NCBI RefSeq assembly: GCF_024169655.1
Contig: NZ_JALJWV010000001.1
Span: 5,128,001 to 5,192,000 of the forward strand
Reading direction: 5' to 3'
Source of the DNA: Pseudomonas marginalis
Lineage (GTDB): Bacteria; Pseudomonadota; Gammaproteobacteria; Pseudomonadales; Pseudomonadaceae
Length of the DNA stretch: 64,000 bases
Of this stretch, positions 35,221-44,700 are shown in pieces. The translations under genes were made by a program, and so were the position numbers. Position 1 is the first letter of the stretch, and each line of letters begins with the position of its first letter. The notes below the pieces were generated by a model. That model was not told where the DNA came from. It worked only from the letters and a program-made list of their open reading frames with translations, and made no database searches.

Positions 35221-35322
35221 CGCGCGATTGTGCCGGGTGTTCGTGCGATCGGCGGCCGAGGCGCCTGCGCACAATAGCGGCTTTGACAGGTCGCGCGGGT
35301 TGCCGCAGGCGCCCGGAGAGCC

Positions 35323-36492
35323 ATGGCCGAGACCAGCAGAGAAGACAAGACCGAAGCGGCAACGCCGCGACGGATCGAAAAGGCCCGCGAAGAAGGCCAG
35401 GTTGCACGTTCCCGTGAAATGAACACCTTTGTCATGCTGCTGGCCGGTATTGGCGGGCTGTGGCTGATGGGCGGCACCCTCTATGACAACCTTGGCCAGG
35501 TGATGGAACAGGCGTTGCTGTTCGAGCGCGCACAGCTGTTCGACACTGCGCGCATGCTCAGTACGCTGTGGACATTGAGCCAGATCGCGCTGCTGACATT
35601 GGCCCCGTTCTTCGCCCTGACGACCTTCGCCGCGCTCGCCGCACCGGCCCTGCTGGGTGGGCTGGTGATCACCCTGAAGGCCGTGCGCCCGCAGTTTTCC
35701 CGGGTCAACCCCATGAGCGGGCTGGCGCGTTTGTTCTCAGTGCAGGTGCTGGTGGAGTTGGCGAAGGCCATCGCCAAAGCCAGCCTGATCGGCACGGTGA
35801 TCTACTTCTTTCTGCGCAGCCACATCGAGCAGTTGCTCAACTTGCCGCACATGCCCGCGCCAAAAGCCCTGGCCACCCTGCTGAGCCTGACCGCCAGCGC
35901 CTGCACGATGTGTGTCGCGGCACTGATTATCGTGGTGGGCATGGACGTGCCTTACCAATTATGGACTTACGCCAAGAACCTGCGCATGTCCAAGGAAGAG
36001 CAGCGCCAGGAACACAAGAACGCCGACGGCGACCCGCATATCAAGGCGAGGATTCGCCAGATGCAACAGGCCCGCGCGCGGCGCCGCATGATGAGCAAGG
36101 TGCCCAAGGCCGACGTGATCGTCACCAACCCCAGCCACTTCGCGGTGGCCTTGTCGTACCAGAAAGAAAAGAACGGCGCTCCGCGCGTGGTAGCCAAGGG
36201 CGCGGATGACGTGGCGCTGCGCATTCGCGAGATCGCCGCAGAACATCATCTGCCGATGCTGGAAGCACCGCCGCTGGCGCGGGCCCTGTATTTCCACGTC
36301 GACCTGGACCGCGAAATTCCCATCGAGCTGTACACCGTGGTCGCTGAAGTGGTGGCCTGGGCCATTCGCCTCAAGCGTGTCAGCGAACACGGCGGCGACC
36401 TGCCGCCGACCCCGGTGAACCTGACTGTACCGCCAGGCATGGACCAGCGTGGTCCGCGTACCCCGACACCTGAGGATGACCCGAACGCATGA
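35323..36492 (+). CDS. flhB: flagellar export switch protein FlhB
   Basis: 389 residues: N-terminal EDKTEAATPRRIEKAREEGQ, four membrane helices, and a cytoplasmic domain with the self-cleavage site. Here the site reads N-P-S-H (VTNPSHFAVALSY) rather than the most common N-P-T-H; the catalytic Asn and Pro are kept. FlhB switches export from hook to filament proteins together with FliK. It overlaps flhA by 4 nt. Confidence 0.96.
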   Translation: MAETSREDKTEAATPRRIEKAREEGQVARSREMNTFVMLLAGIGGLWLMGGTLYDNLGQVMEQALLFERAQLFDTARMLSTLWTLSQIALLTLAPFFALTTFAALAAPALLGGLVITLKAVRPQFSRVNPMSGLARLFSVQVLVELAKAIAKASLIGTVIYFFLRSHIEQLLNLPHMPAPKALATLLSLTASACTMCVAALIIVVGMDVPYQLWTYAKNLRMSKEEQRQEHKNADGDPHIKARIRQMQQARARRRMMSKVPKADVIVTNPSHFAVALSYQKEKNGAPRVVAKGADDVALRIREIAAEHHLPMLEAPPLARALYFHVDLDREIPIELYTVVAEVVAWAIRLKRVSEHGGDLPPTPVNLTVPPGMDQRGPRTPTPEDDPNA

Positions 36493-38585
36493 AAGGCATG
36501 ACCGATTTATTCGGCCCCGACTCCTGGCTGGCCACCACCGACCTCAAGATCATGACCGGCCCGGTGCTGATCGTGCTCATCCTGTCGATGATGATCCTGC
36601 CACTGCCCACGTTCATCCTCGACCTGCTGTTCACCTTCAATATCGCCCTGGCGATCATGGTGCTGATGGTCAGCATGCTCACGGAAAAGCCCCTGGATTT
36701 CTCGGCGTTTCCCTCGGTGCTGCTGTTCACCACCTTGCTGCGCCTGTCGCTGAACGTGGCGTCCACACGGGTGATTTTGATGGAGGGCCACACCGGTCCC
36801 GACGCGGCCGGCAAGGTGATCGAAGCCTTCGGCGAATTCCTGGTGGGCGGCAACTTCGCCGTGGGCCTGGCGCTGTTCCTGATCCTGGTGACCATCAACT
36901 TCATGGTGATCACCAAGGGTGCCGGGCGTATCGCCGAAGTCGGCGCGCGCTTCACCCTCGACTCGATGCCCGGTAAGCAGATGGCGATCGACGCCGACCT
37001 CAACGCCGGCTTGATCGGCGAACCGCAAGCCCGCCAGCGGCGCAAGGAAGTCGCCCAGGAAGCTGACTTCTTCGGCTCCATGGACGGCGCCAGCAAGTTC
37101 GTGCGCGGTGACGCCGTGGCCGGGCTGGTGATTATGGGCGTGTGCATCATCGGTGGCCTGGCCATCGGTATCCTGCAGCACGGCATGGCCTTCTCCGATG
37201 CCGCCCACACCTACACCATGCTGACCATCGGCGACGGGCTGGTGGCGCAGATTCCCGGCCTGGTGATTTCGATTGCCGCCGGTGTCACGGTGTCGCGCGT
37301 GAACACTGAACAGGATGTTGGCCAACAGATGATGGGCCAACTGTTCAGCCGCCCGAAAGTGCTGATGATGACCGCCGGCGTGATGGGCCTGCTCGGGCTG
37401 GTACCGGGCATGCCCAACTTGGTGTTCCTGATCCTTACCGGGCTGCTGGCCGGGTTGGGCTGGTGGTTCTCCAAACAGGAGGAACTGGCCCCGGAAGGCT
37501 CCCCGGTGCAGACCCTGCTGCCCAAATCGGCCTCGCAAAGCAGCGAAGCCTCCTGGGACGATGTGCAGTTGGTCGACACCCTGAGCCTGCGTGTCGGCCA
37601 TCGCCTGATCCAACTGGTGGATGCGCGCCAGCAAGGCGAGCTGATCACCCGGATCAAAAGCCTGCGCAAAAAATTCGCCCAGGACGTGGGCTTTTTGCCG
37701 CCGGTGGTGCATGTGCGCGACAAGTTGGAACTGGCCGCCAACACTTACATCATCAGCCTCAAGGGCGTGGAAATCGGCCGCGGCGAAGTGTTCCCCGGCA
37801 AGTGGCTGGCGATCAACCCCGGCAAGGTCACCCATGAGCTGGAAGGCACGCCGGCGGTGGACCCGGCGTTCGGGCTGCCGGCGATCTGGATCGAATCAAA
37901 CCTGCGCGAGCACGGGCAGATCTATGGCTACACCGTGGTCGACGCCAGCACCGTGACCGCCACCCACCTCAACCACCTGCTGCATCAGCACGCCAAGGAC
38001 ATGCTTGGCCGTGGCGAAGTGCAGAAGCTGCTGGACAAGCTCGGCCCCGACAGCAAAGGCCTGGTCGACGAAGTGGTGCCCAAGCTGGTGTCGCTGACGG
38101 TGTTGCAGCGCGTGCTGCAGAACCTGCTCGAAGAAAACGTCTCGATCCGCGACATGCGCACCATCCTCGATGCCCTGGCTGAACACGGTGGCGTGCAACA
38201 ACCGCCGGATGTGCAGGAACTGACGGCGGTAGTGCGCGTGGCCCTGGGACGCTCCATCGTCAATCAGCTGTTTGGCAACAAAACCGAACTGAAAGTGATC
38301 GGCCTGGACTTCAACCTGGAGCAGGTCTTGATGCAGGCGGTGGGCAATGGCGGCGCGCTGGAGCCGAGCCTGGCGGACAACCTGATGCAGCAGACCACCT
38401 TGACCCTCAAGCGTCAGGAAAACAGTAGCGAGCCGCCGGTGCTGGTGGTGCCCAACAAGCTGCGTCCGGTGCTGTCGCGCTTCCTGCGGCGGCGCCTGCG
38501 TCAGCTCACGGTGATTGCCCTGAGCGAAATACCCGACGACCGCACCCTGCGCATGACTAACGTGATCGGAGGCAAACCCAAGTGA
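36489..38585 (+). CDS. flhA: flagellar export gate protein FlhA
   Basis: 698 residues. Eight membrane helices in the first 330 residues. The FHIPEP-type motif appears as KAGRIAEVGARFTLDSMPGK (with G in place of the first K at the site) and QMAIDADLNAGLIGEPQARQ, and FLVGGNFAVGLALFLILVTI precedes it. The C-terminal cytosolic ring domain docks chaperones. It overlaps flhB and flhF by 4 nt each. Confidence 0.96.
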   Translation: MKGMTDLFGPDSWLATTDLKIMTGPVLIVLILSMMILPLPTFILDLLFTFNIALAIMVLMVSMLTEKPLDFSAFPSVLLFTTLLRLSLNVASTRVILMEGHTGPDAAGKVIEAFGEFLVGGNFAVGLALFLILVTINFMVITKGAGRIAEVGARFTLDSMPGKQMAIDADLNAGLIGEPQARQRRKEVAQEADFFGSMDGASKFVRGDAVAGLVIMGVCIIGGLAIGILQHGMAFSDAAHTYTMLTIGDGLVAQIPGLVISIAAGVTVSRVNTEQDVGQQMMGQLFSRPKVLMMTAGVMGLLGLVPGMPNLVFLILTGLLAGLGWWFSKQEELAPEGSPVQTLLPKSASQSSEASWDDVQLVDTLSLRVGHRLIQLVDARQQGELITRIKSLRKKFAQDVGFLPPVVHVRDKLELAANTYIISLKGVEIGRGEVFPGKWLAINPGKVTHELEGTPAVDPAFGLPAIWIESNLREHGQIYGYTVVDASTVTATHLNHLLHQHAKDMLGRGEVQKLLDKLGPDSKGLVDEVVPKLVSLTVLQRVLQNLLEENVSIRDMRTILDALAEHGGVQQPPDVQELTAVVRVALGRSIVNQLFGNKTELKVIGLDFNLEQVLMQAVGNGGALEPSLADNLMQQTTLTLKRQENSSEPPVLVVPNKLRPVLSRFLRRRLRQLTVIALSEIPDDRTLRMTNVIGGKPK

Positions 38586-40402
38586 GCACTCAACGATTTA
38601 TCGGCGCCAACAGCCGCGAAGCCATGAACCAGGTACGCCTGGCCCTGGGTGAAGACGCGTTGATCCTGTCGAGCCGCATGACCGATGCCGGCGTGGAAAT
38701 CCTGGCGCTGGCCGAAGAGCTGCCCGCGCCGGCCACGTCGGATTTCGCCGCGTTGAGTGAACGCCTGCTGAGTGAAATTCAGGCTATGCGCCAGTTGATC
38801 GATAGCCGGGGGAAACCCTCGCCCTTGCTCAAATGGCTGCTCGATGCCGGCTTCAGCGCCAGCCTCAGCCAGGAGTTGCTGGGCCACAGCCCGCCGCCGC
38901 TGCCCGATGCCACACCGGCACGGCTCAAGACCTGGCTGATGCAACGGCTGGACAACCAACTGAACCAACTGGCCGATGAAGCCGAGTTATTCAACGAGCC
39001 CACCGTCATTGCCCTGGTCGGCCCCACCGGCGTGGGCAAGACCACCACCACCGCCAAGCTGGCGGCGCGTTATGTCATGCGCCATGGCCCCGACCAGGTG
39101 GCATTGGTCAGCACCGACAGCTTTCGGATCGGTGCCCACGAACAACTGCGCATTTATGCGCAACTGCTGGGGGTCGAGTTGCACACCCTGGAGCCTGATG
39201 CGCCGCTTGGCCCGCTGCTGGGCGGGCTGGCCGACAAGCGCCTGGTGCTCATCGACACCGTCGGCATGAGCCAGCGCGACGCACGCCTGGTGACGCAAAT
39301 CCATCAACTGGGCGGCAGTGGTCGCGCGGTGCGCCTGATGCTGGTGCTCAACGCCGCCAGCCATGGCGATACCCTCGATGAAGTGCTGCACACCTACCGC
39401 GAAGCCGCACACGCCGCCGGTTGCCGCCTGGACGACTGCATCGTCAGCAAGTGCGATGAGGCTGCGCGGCTTGGACCGGTACTGGATACGTTGATTCGAC
39501 ACGACTTGCGGCTGAACTATTTGTCGACGGGCCAGCAAGTGCCGGAAGACCTGCAATTGCCCGGCACGTCGAACTTTTTGCAGCAAGCGCTGGATACGTC
39601 CCGGCCTTCGCGGTTTGCCTCAGCCCCCGGCACGTCGACGAGCCAACGCTTGAATGCGCTGGTGCGCGGGTTGATGGGGCAGCGCAAGGCGCTGTTGGCG
39701 TTGCGCGACAGCCTGATCGCGCACGTCGACGGCTTCGGCCCGTTGCTCGACGCCTGGCCGTTGATGGCGTTACCGGCGGCGCAGCAACCTGCGGCCTGGG
39801 ACGCGTTTATCCGCGCGCAAGAACCCTGCGCGCCCGTTGCCGCGGTGTGGGTCACCGCGACCCAGAGCAGCCAGCGCGTGGTGTATCGAGGTGAACGCCA
39901 ACGCCTGGGCAACCTGGCCGGGCACGCTGAAGCCTTCGGCATCCGCGAGTTGCGCTACCGCAACCGCACTGCGCGACTGACCTTAAGCCATCTGCCGGTG
40001 GTGCTCAAAAATGCCCCAGCGCGCGCCTGGTTCGGCACCTTGCAAGACAGCCACAGCGGTCAACACTTGGGCCAACGCTACTGGCTGAGCGTGGAATCGC
40101 AAGGGTTGAAGGAACAGGCCGCCAACCTCCTGCTGCAGTTGAAGCACGATGAACTGGCCAGCCTGACCGCACGCGGCAAGACGCAGTTACTCGCCATGTC
40201 TGCGCATCTGCACACCGAACTGCGCCTGTACCTGGCCGCCGGGCTCGCCGCCAGCGCCATGCGCCTGGCCAACGCCAGTGACGATTGGGCTTTCCAGGCC
40301 CGCACGCAACTGCTTGGCCTGCTGCCGAAAAAAACCAGGGGCCATACCGGTGAAATCCTCGAAGGCTTGCTGCACTTGTCCGCCGTCACGGGCAGCCTCT
40401 GA
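38582..40402 (+). CDS. flhF: SRP-like GTPase FlhF with long C-terminal extension
   Basis: 606 residues. The FlhF N-terminus (RFIGANSREAMNQVRLALGE) is followed by an NG GTPase domain: P-loop GPTGVGKT (147-154), DSFRIGAHEQLRIYAQLLGV, DTVGMSQRD (225-233) and SKCDEA (289-294). The GTPase ends near residue 335, where other FlhF proteins stop. Here about 265 further residues follow that I do not recognise. FlhF places flagella at the pole in other bacteria. The usual partner FlhG/FleN is missing; an orphan gene occupies its place. Confidence 0.92.
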   Translation: MSTQRFIGANSREAMNQVRLALGEDALILSSRMTDAGVEILALAEELPAPATSDFAALSERLLSEIQAMRQLIDSRGKPSPLLKWLLDAGFSASLSQELLGHSPPPLPDATPARLKTWLMQRLDNQLNQLADEAELFNEPTVIALVGPTGVGKTTTTAKLAARYVMRHGPDQVALVSTDSFRIGAHEQLRIYAQLLGVELHTLEPDAPLGPLLGGLADKRLVLIDTVGMSQRDARLVTQIHQLGGSGRAVRLMLVLNAASHGDTLDEVLHTYREAAHAAGCRLDDCIVSKCDEAARLGPVLDTLIRHDLRLNYLSTGQQVPEDLQLPGTSNFLQQALDTSRPSRFASAPGTSTSQRLNALVRGLMGQRKALLALRDSLIAHVDGFGPLLDAWPLMALPAAQQPAAWDAFIRAQEPCAPVAAVWVTATQSSQRVVYRGERQRLGNLAGHAEAFGIRELRYRNRTARLTLSHLPVVLKNAPARAWFGTLQDSHSGQHLGQRYWLSVESQGLKEQAANLLLQLKHDELASLTARGKTQLLAMSAHLHTELRLYLAAGLAASAMRLANASDDWAFQARTQLLGLLPKKTRGHTGEILEGLLHLSAVTGSL

Positions 40403-40404
40403 GC

Positions 40405-40827
40405 ATGCACGACCAGGCCAGCGGCCTGCGCCACTGGGCCAGGCAACAACAGGCTCCGGTCGTGGATCGCACCCTGATGCTATTCGGCGCGGCACAAGCG
40501 ACCGTCCAGGCGCACAAAACCCTGGAGCGTTGGCACGGCCAAGGTCATCGCTGGGTCGGCGACCCCGCGCGCTGGCGCGTTCAGGCTGTGGATAACTATC
40601 ACCGCGATCTGCCCGAGCGCTGGAGCGTGTGGGTCGACAGCGACCTGGGTGCCTTCTGCCGCACGTTCAGCGCGTTGAGCCTGTTACGCGAACAGGGTGG
40701 CCCCGCGCAGGTATTGGCGCTGCACACCGGTTTTTCCCAGCAGGGCCTGCTGAACAATTTGCGCGAGGCTGCGCAGCGGTATCTGGGGATGCGGTTGTTG
40801 TTGATCGATGAGACTCGCACATCCTGA
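40405..40827 (+). CDS. unrecognised protein in the flhG position
   Basis: 140 residues, between flhF (2 nt gap) and fliA. It has no Walker A lysine, so it is not FlhG/FleN. It is rich in Trp, Arg and Gln (RWHGQGHRWVGDP-like N-terminal part) with a more regular second half (ALHTGFSQQGLLNNLREAAQ, LLLIDE). No signal peptide or membrane helix. The gene context says flagellar; function unknown. Confidence 0.7.
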   Translation: MHDQASGLRHWARQQQAPVVDRTLMLFGAAQATVQAHKTLERWHGQGHRWVGDPARWRVQAVDNYHRDLPERWSVWVDSDLGAFCRTFSALSLLREQGGPAQVLALHTGFSQQGLLNNLREAAQRYLGMRLLLIDETRTS

Positions 40828-40985
40828 GAACACCGCAGCGGCGTTGTCCTGCCGACCACATTCCATTCCATTCACCGTGGGCTAAGCAGCGAATACGTCA
40901 CCTGGCACACACCTGTTCCGCGCTTAAGCGGCCAGGACCAGCGGTAATAATCCCGTGGATTTTCTGTCTTTCGCAGGCGCGCACG

Positions 40986-41678
40986 ATGTATACGGCACAG
41001 GGCAAGATTAACCAGCAGGAAGTCCTCCAGCAGTACCTCCCGATGGTCCGGCGCCAGGCACTGGGGTTGAAGACCCGGCTGCCTTCCAATATTGAACTGG
41101 ACGACTTGATTCAAGCCGGCAGCATCGGTCTGCTCGATGCCATGACGCGGTATGACTTGAGCGTCGGCGCGACGTTCGCCACCTTCGCTTCACAACGTAT
41201 TCGCGGGGCGATGATTGACGAACTGCGCACCCGCGACTGGGTGCCCCGCAGCGTGCGCCGCAACGCGCGGGCCGTGGAAGACGCCATGCACCGCGTGGAA
41301 CAGAACCTGGGGCGTCCGGCCCGGGAACGGGAAGTGGCGTCGGCCATGGGCCTCACGCTGGAGCAATACCAGAAGGTGCTCGATGACACGAACGGCAGCC
41401 AGATGCTGCCCTTTGACGACGTGGATGAAGAGCACAGCGAAGACGCCAGTTCGCGGCTGCGCACGCCCTTTGCCGAACTGATCAACGACCGCAACCGTGC
41501 CAACCTCACTCGGGCCATTGACGCCCTGCCTGCGCGCGAACGCCTGCTGCTCGCGCTGTGTCACCACGAGAAACTCAACCTGCGCGAGATTGGCGTGGTG
41601 CTGGAAGTGAGCGAATCGCGTGTGTGCCAATTGCATGCCCAGGCCATTGCCCGGCTGCAGGCCAGAATGAAGGAATAG
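40986..41678 (+). CDS. fliA: flagellar sigma factor FliA (sigma-28)
   Basis: 230 residues with region 2 (YLPMVRRQALGLKTRLPSNI, ELDDLIQAGSIGLLDAMTRY, FATFASQRIRGAMIDELRTR, DWVPRSVRR), region 3 and region 4 (LREIGVVLEVSESRVCQLHA). It reads the five GCCGAT promoters in the cluster and is blocked by FlgM. A 158-bp gap before it may hold its own promoter; none was fixed. It is the last gene of the motAB-flhBAF-fliA block. Confidence 0.96.
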   Translation: MYTAQGKINQQEVLQQYLPMVRRQALGLKTRLPSNIELDDLIQAGSIGLLDAMTRYDLSVGATFATFASQRIRGAMIDELRTRDWVPRSVRRNARAVEDAMHRVEQNLGRPAREREVASAMGLTLEQYQKVLDDTNGSQMLPFDDVDEEHSEDASSRLRTPFAELINDRNRANLTRAIDALPARERLLLALCHHEKLNLREIGVVLEVSESRVCQLHAQAIARLQARMKE

Positions 41679-41694
41679 ACCGCGCCTGCGGTGG

Positions 41695-41720
41695 TGGCGA
41701 GGGAGCACGCGCCCTCGCCA
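41695..41720. terminator. hairpin between convergent fliA and glycosyltransferase genes
   Basis: Arms TGGCGAGGG and CCCTCGCCA with an 8-nt loop, between two convergent genes. There is no strong T run, so rho-independent function on either strand is uncertain. Confidence 0.4.
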
Positions 41721-41729
41721 CACATTTCC

Positions 41730-44700
41730 TCACCCCTCGGCGTATGCCACCTCGTTATAGCTTGCGATCAGCCAGGTCAACTGCTCACGCGGCAGGTGCA
41801 TCATCGGCTGCAGATCGAACCGCGCCATACGCCCGACAAACTCGGTAGGCGCCAACAGCCGTTCGATCACATGGTAGTGCGGGCGGTCCAGGTAGTCGTC
41901 GAACAACACGATGATCGGCTTGGTCGCCCGCAAGTAAGCGGTGACAAAGCAGGCGATGCGGAAACGCCCATCGATCAGAATCACATCGGGTTGCTCGAAG
42001 AAGGGTTCATCCCAGACCTTCAGCGGGTAAGTGTGGAACTTCTTCCAGTGTCGGGCGTTCTTCGGCCGCGCCCATTTACCGGTCTCGCCTACATCCACCG
42101 CGTAAATCCGTGGCCGCGAGGGCAGCGTGGCATTGGCAATCCAGGTTTGCATGTCCTCGGCCCAGCGGGCGTCGTTCTCCACCGAGATCACGGTTTTGTC
42201 CGGCATGCTGGCGGCCAGTAGGGTGGAACCGCCGCTGCCGTATTCCAGGATCACTGAGGCCTGGGTATAGAGCGTCTTCACATAGGCGGCCACTTCTGCC
42301 GGGAAGGTCACTTGGGGCGCCTGCATCGGTGCCCGGGGCAGTTCGAGCGGTTGCGGCATGGCGCTCGGATTCTGGCAGTGCTTGAGGTACTGCGCGGCCA
42401 GGTCGCTATCGATGGTGTTGAGCAGTTGCGTCGCCATATCAAAGGCGGCGTAGACCGTGTGCAGCACAAAGGCCAGCTTCAGGCGCTGGTTATCGGACAG
42501 TGCTGCCATGCGTGTCGCATCCGGCAAAAACAGTGCATCGGCACACACCAGGTGGGAAGCACGCAATTGATCCAGGCTTTGCCCTTCGCTCGGATGGCTG
42601 ATGTGCTGCAGGTTATTGAGCCGGTAAAAACTGAACCCGCGCCGGGCCAGGCACCGGCTGATCAAGCCCACATCGGCCTGCTGATCATGCGTCGGTGCGA
42701 AGTTGACCCGCGCTTGCACCAACAGCGTATCAGCGAGGGTGCGTTGGCCATGTTCGATCACGGCCAGGCTGTCGTTGAGGTTGTCGAGCAACAGCCAGTC
42801 CACCGACGGCAAGCCGTTGATCGCATCCAGCTTGAGTGTGGGCACCGTCAGCTTGGCCAGTACTGCGGACGCCGCCAGCGGCGCCAGGGTGGCGCTCATG
42901 GCCGGATCGAGGCAGGCGTAGAGCGTGGCGGGCTGACCATTGCCCAGCGCCGCATGGGGGTAGTAATGCAACTCACCCAATTGCGCCAGTTGTCGGGCGT
43001 TGTCGATACGGCTGGCGGGGTCAAAAGCCACCGTGGAAAACGCCGCCATTTTTTGCAGCGCGACAAACTGCGCCGATGCGATCAGCGTGCTGCCGTGGTC
43101 CAGGGTCACCACTTTGCCCTGGAACTTGAAGCCAAAGCCCTCGTCCCTGGCCGGCGCCACCGGGTGCTGAAGCACCACGCTTGCGGCCTCCCCCTCAAAC
43201 CTGGCCAGCCCTTGCGGGCTCAACGTCAGGGCCGCAGCCGGCTTGCCCTCGCAGTAGCGCTGCCAGATGGCACGCATGGCGGTGCCGAAGTGGTTGGCGA
43301 AACGCTGGCTGTCACACACCGGCGAGCCCATCAGCACCTCGCGCAGATGGCTGCGGATACGCGCCAGGCTGTCCAGGTCACTGCCCAACTCGATGACGCG
43401 CTGCTGGTATTGCGCCCAACTATGCACCACCAACTCCGGCAGGCCGGCGTTGACCAAATGGGTGGCCGAGTGGCGCCCGGCGAAGGTCGGCCCGGGGAAG
43501 GTGACCACCGGTACGCCCATCAATAAGGCTTCGCAGGTGGTAAGGCCGCCGGAATAGGGCCAGGGATCAAGCGCGATATCGATGCGGCTGTAGGTTTCCA
43601 GCAGGGTCTTGTGCCCCACCGGACCTTCGATCAGCACCCGCTCCTGGGCGATGCCGTGGGCAGCCATAACGCCGTGCACATGGGCACGCAATTCGGCGTT
43701 GCCGAAGGCGCCCCCCTTGAGCAACAGCCGCGAACCGGGCGTAGCGCGCATCAACTCGGCCCAGCGTGCCAACAGCACATCGTTGACCTTGGTCGGGTTA
43801 TTGAAGCAGCCATAGGTGATAAAACCGTTGGTCAACGCCGGCAGGGGCTTGATGTCCGGCGTGTAGGGCGGCGGGTCGTAGCAAATGTAGTCATCGGGCA
43901 AGCGGATGAGCTTTTCGGTGTAGAACGCATCCTCCCCCTCCGGTGACTCGATGCGGTCGGTCAACAGGTAGTCGATGGCGCTAACGCCTGTGGTGTTGAT
44001 CAGGCCACCGACCCATTTCACCAGCAGGGGCGCCGGCTGCAGCGCCATGGTGCGCATGCGGTTGCCGGCGTTATGACCACAGAGGTCAATCAGGATGTCG
44101 ATGCGGTCATCGCGGATGCGCTGGGCCAGCGTGAGATCGTCCATATGCTTGATCGCCAGCCATTGCTGCACCGACGCCTGGATGCGCCGGGTCAGGTGGT
44201 CGCACACCTGACTGGTGCTGTAGGCGAACAACTGGAACTGATGACGCGGCAGTTTTTCCAGCACGCCCACGATCATATTGCCCACCGGGTGCTGGCGCAG
44301 GCCGTCGGATACCAGGCCGATACGCAAGCAACGGTCGGGGGCGCGGTCGAGCACTTCGGGGCGCGGCGGCACGGCTTTGGGGCCGAAGCGCGATTGCCAT
44401 TCCTTGCACACCTCGAAGATAAAGTCGCGGCTGCGCTCGGGGTCGTAGTGCAGCGAGGTCAGGCGGTTGGAGTACGGCAGCACGTCCTTGCGCTTGGCCA
44501 GCGTCACCGCCTTTTGGTAATAGGTGTCGGCCGTGGCCAGTTGACCGATGTCCTTGTACAGGTTGGCCGCATTGTTCCAGTGGCTGTAATCGCCAGGTTC
44601 GCGTTCGATCAGCTTGTCGAACACGACGATGGCTTCGCCGTGGCGTTCCAGGCGATTGAGGATCAAGCCTTTGCGCGAGAGCATATGACAGTCATGGGGC

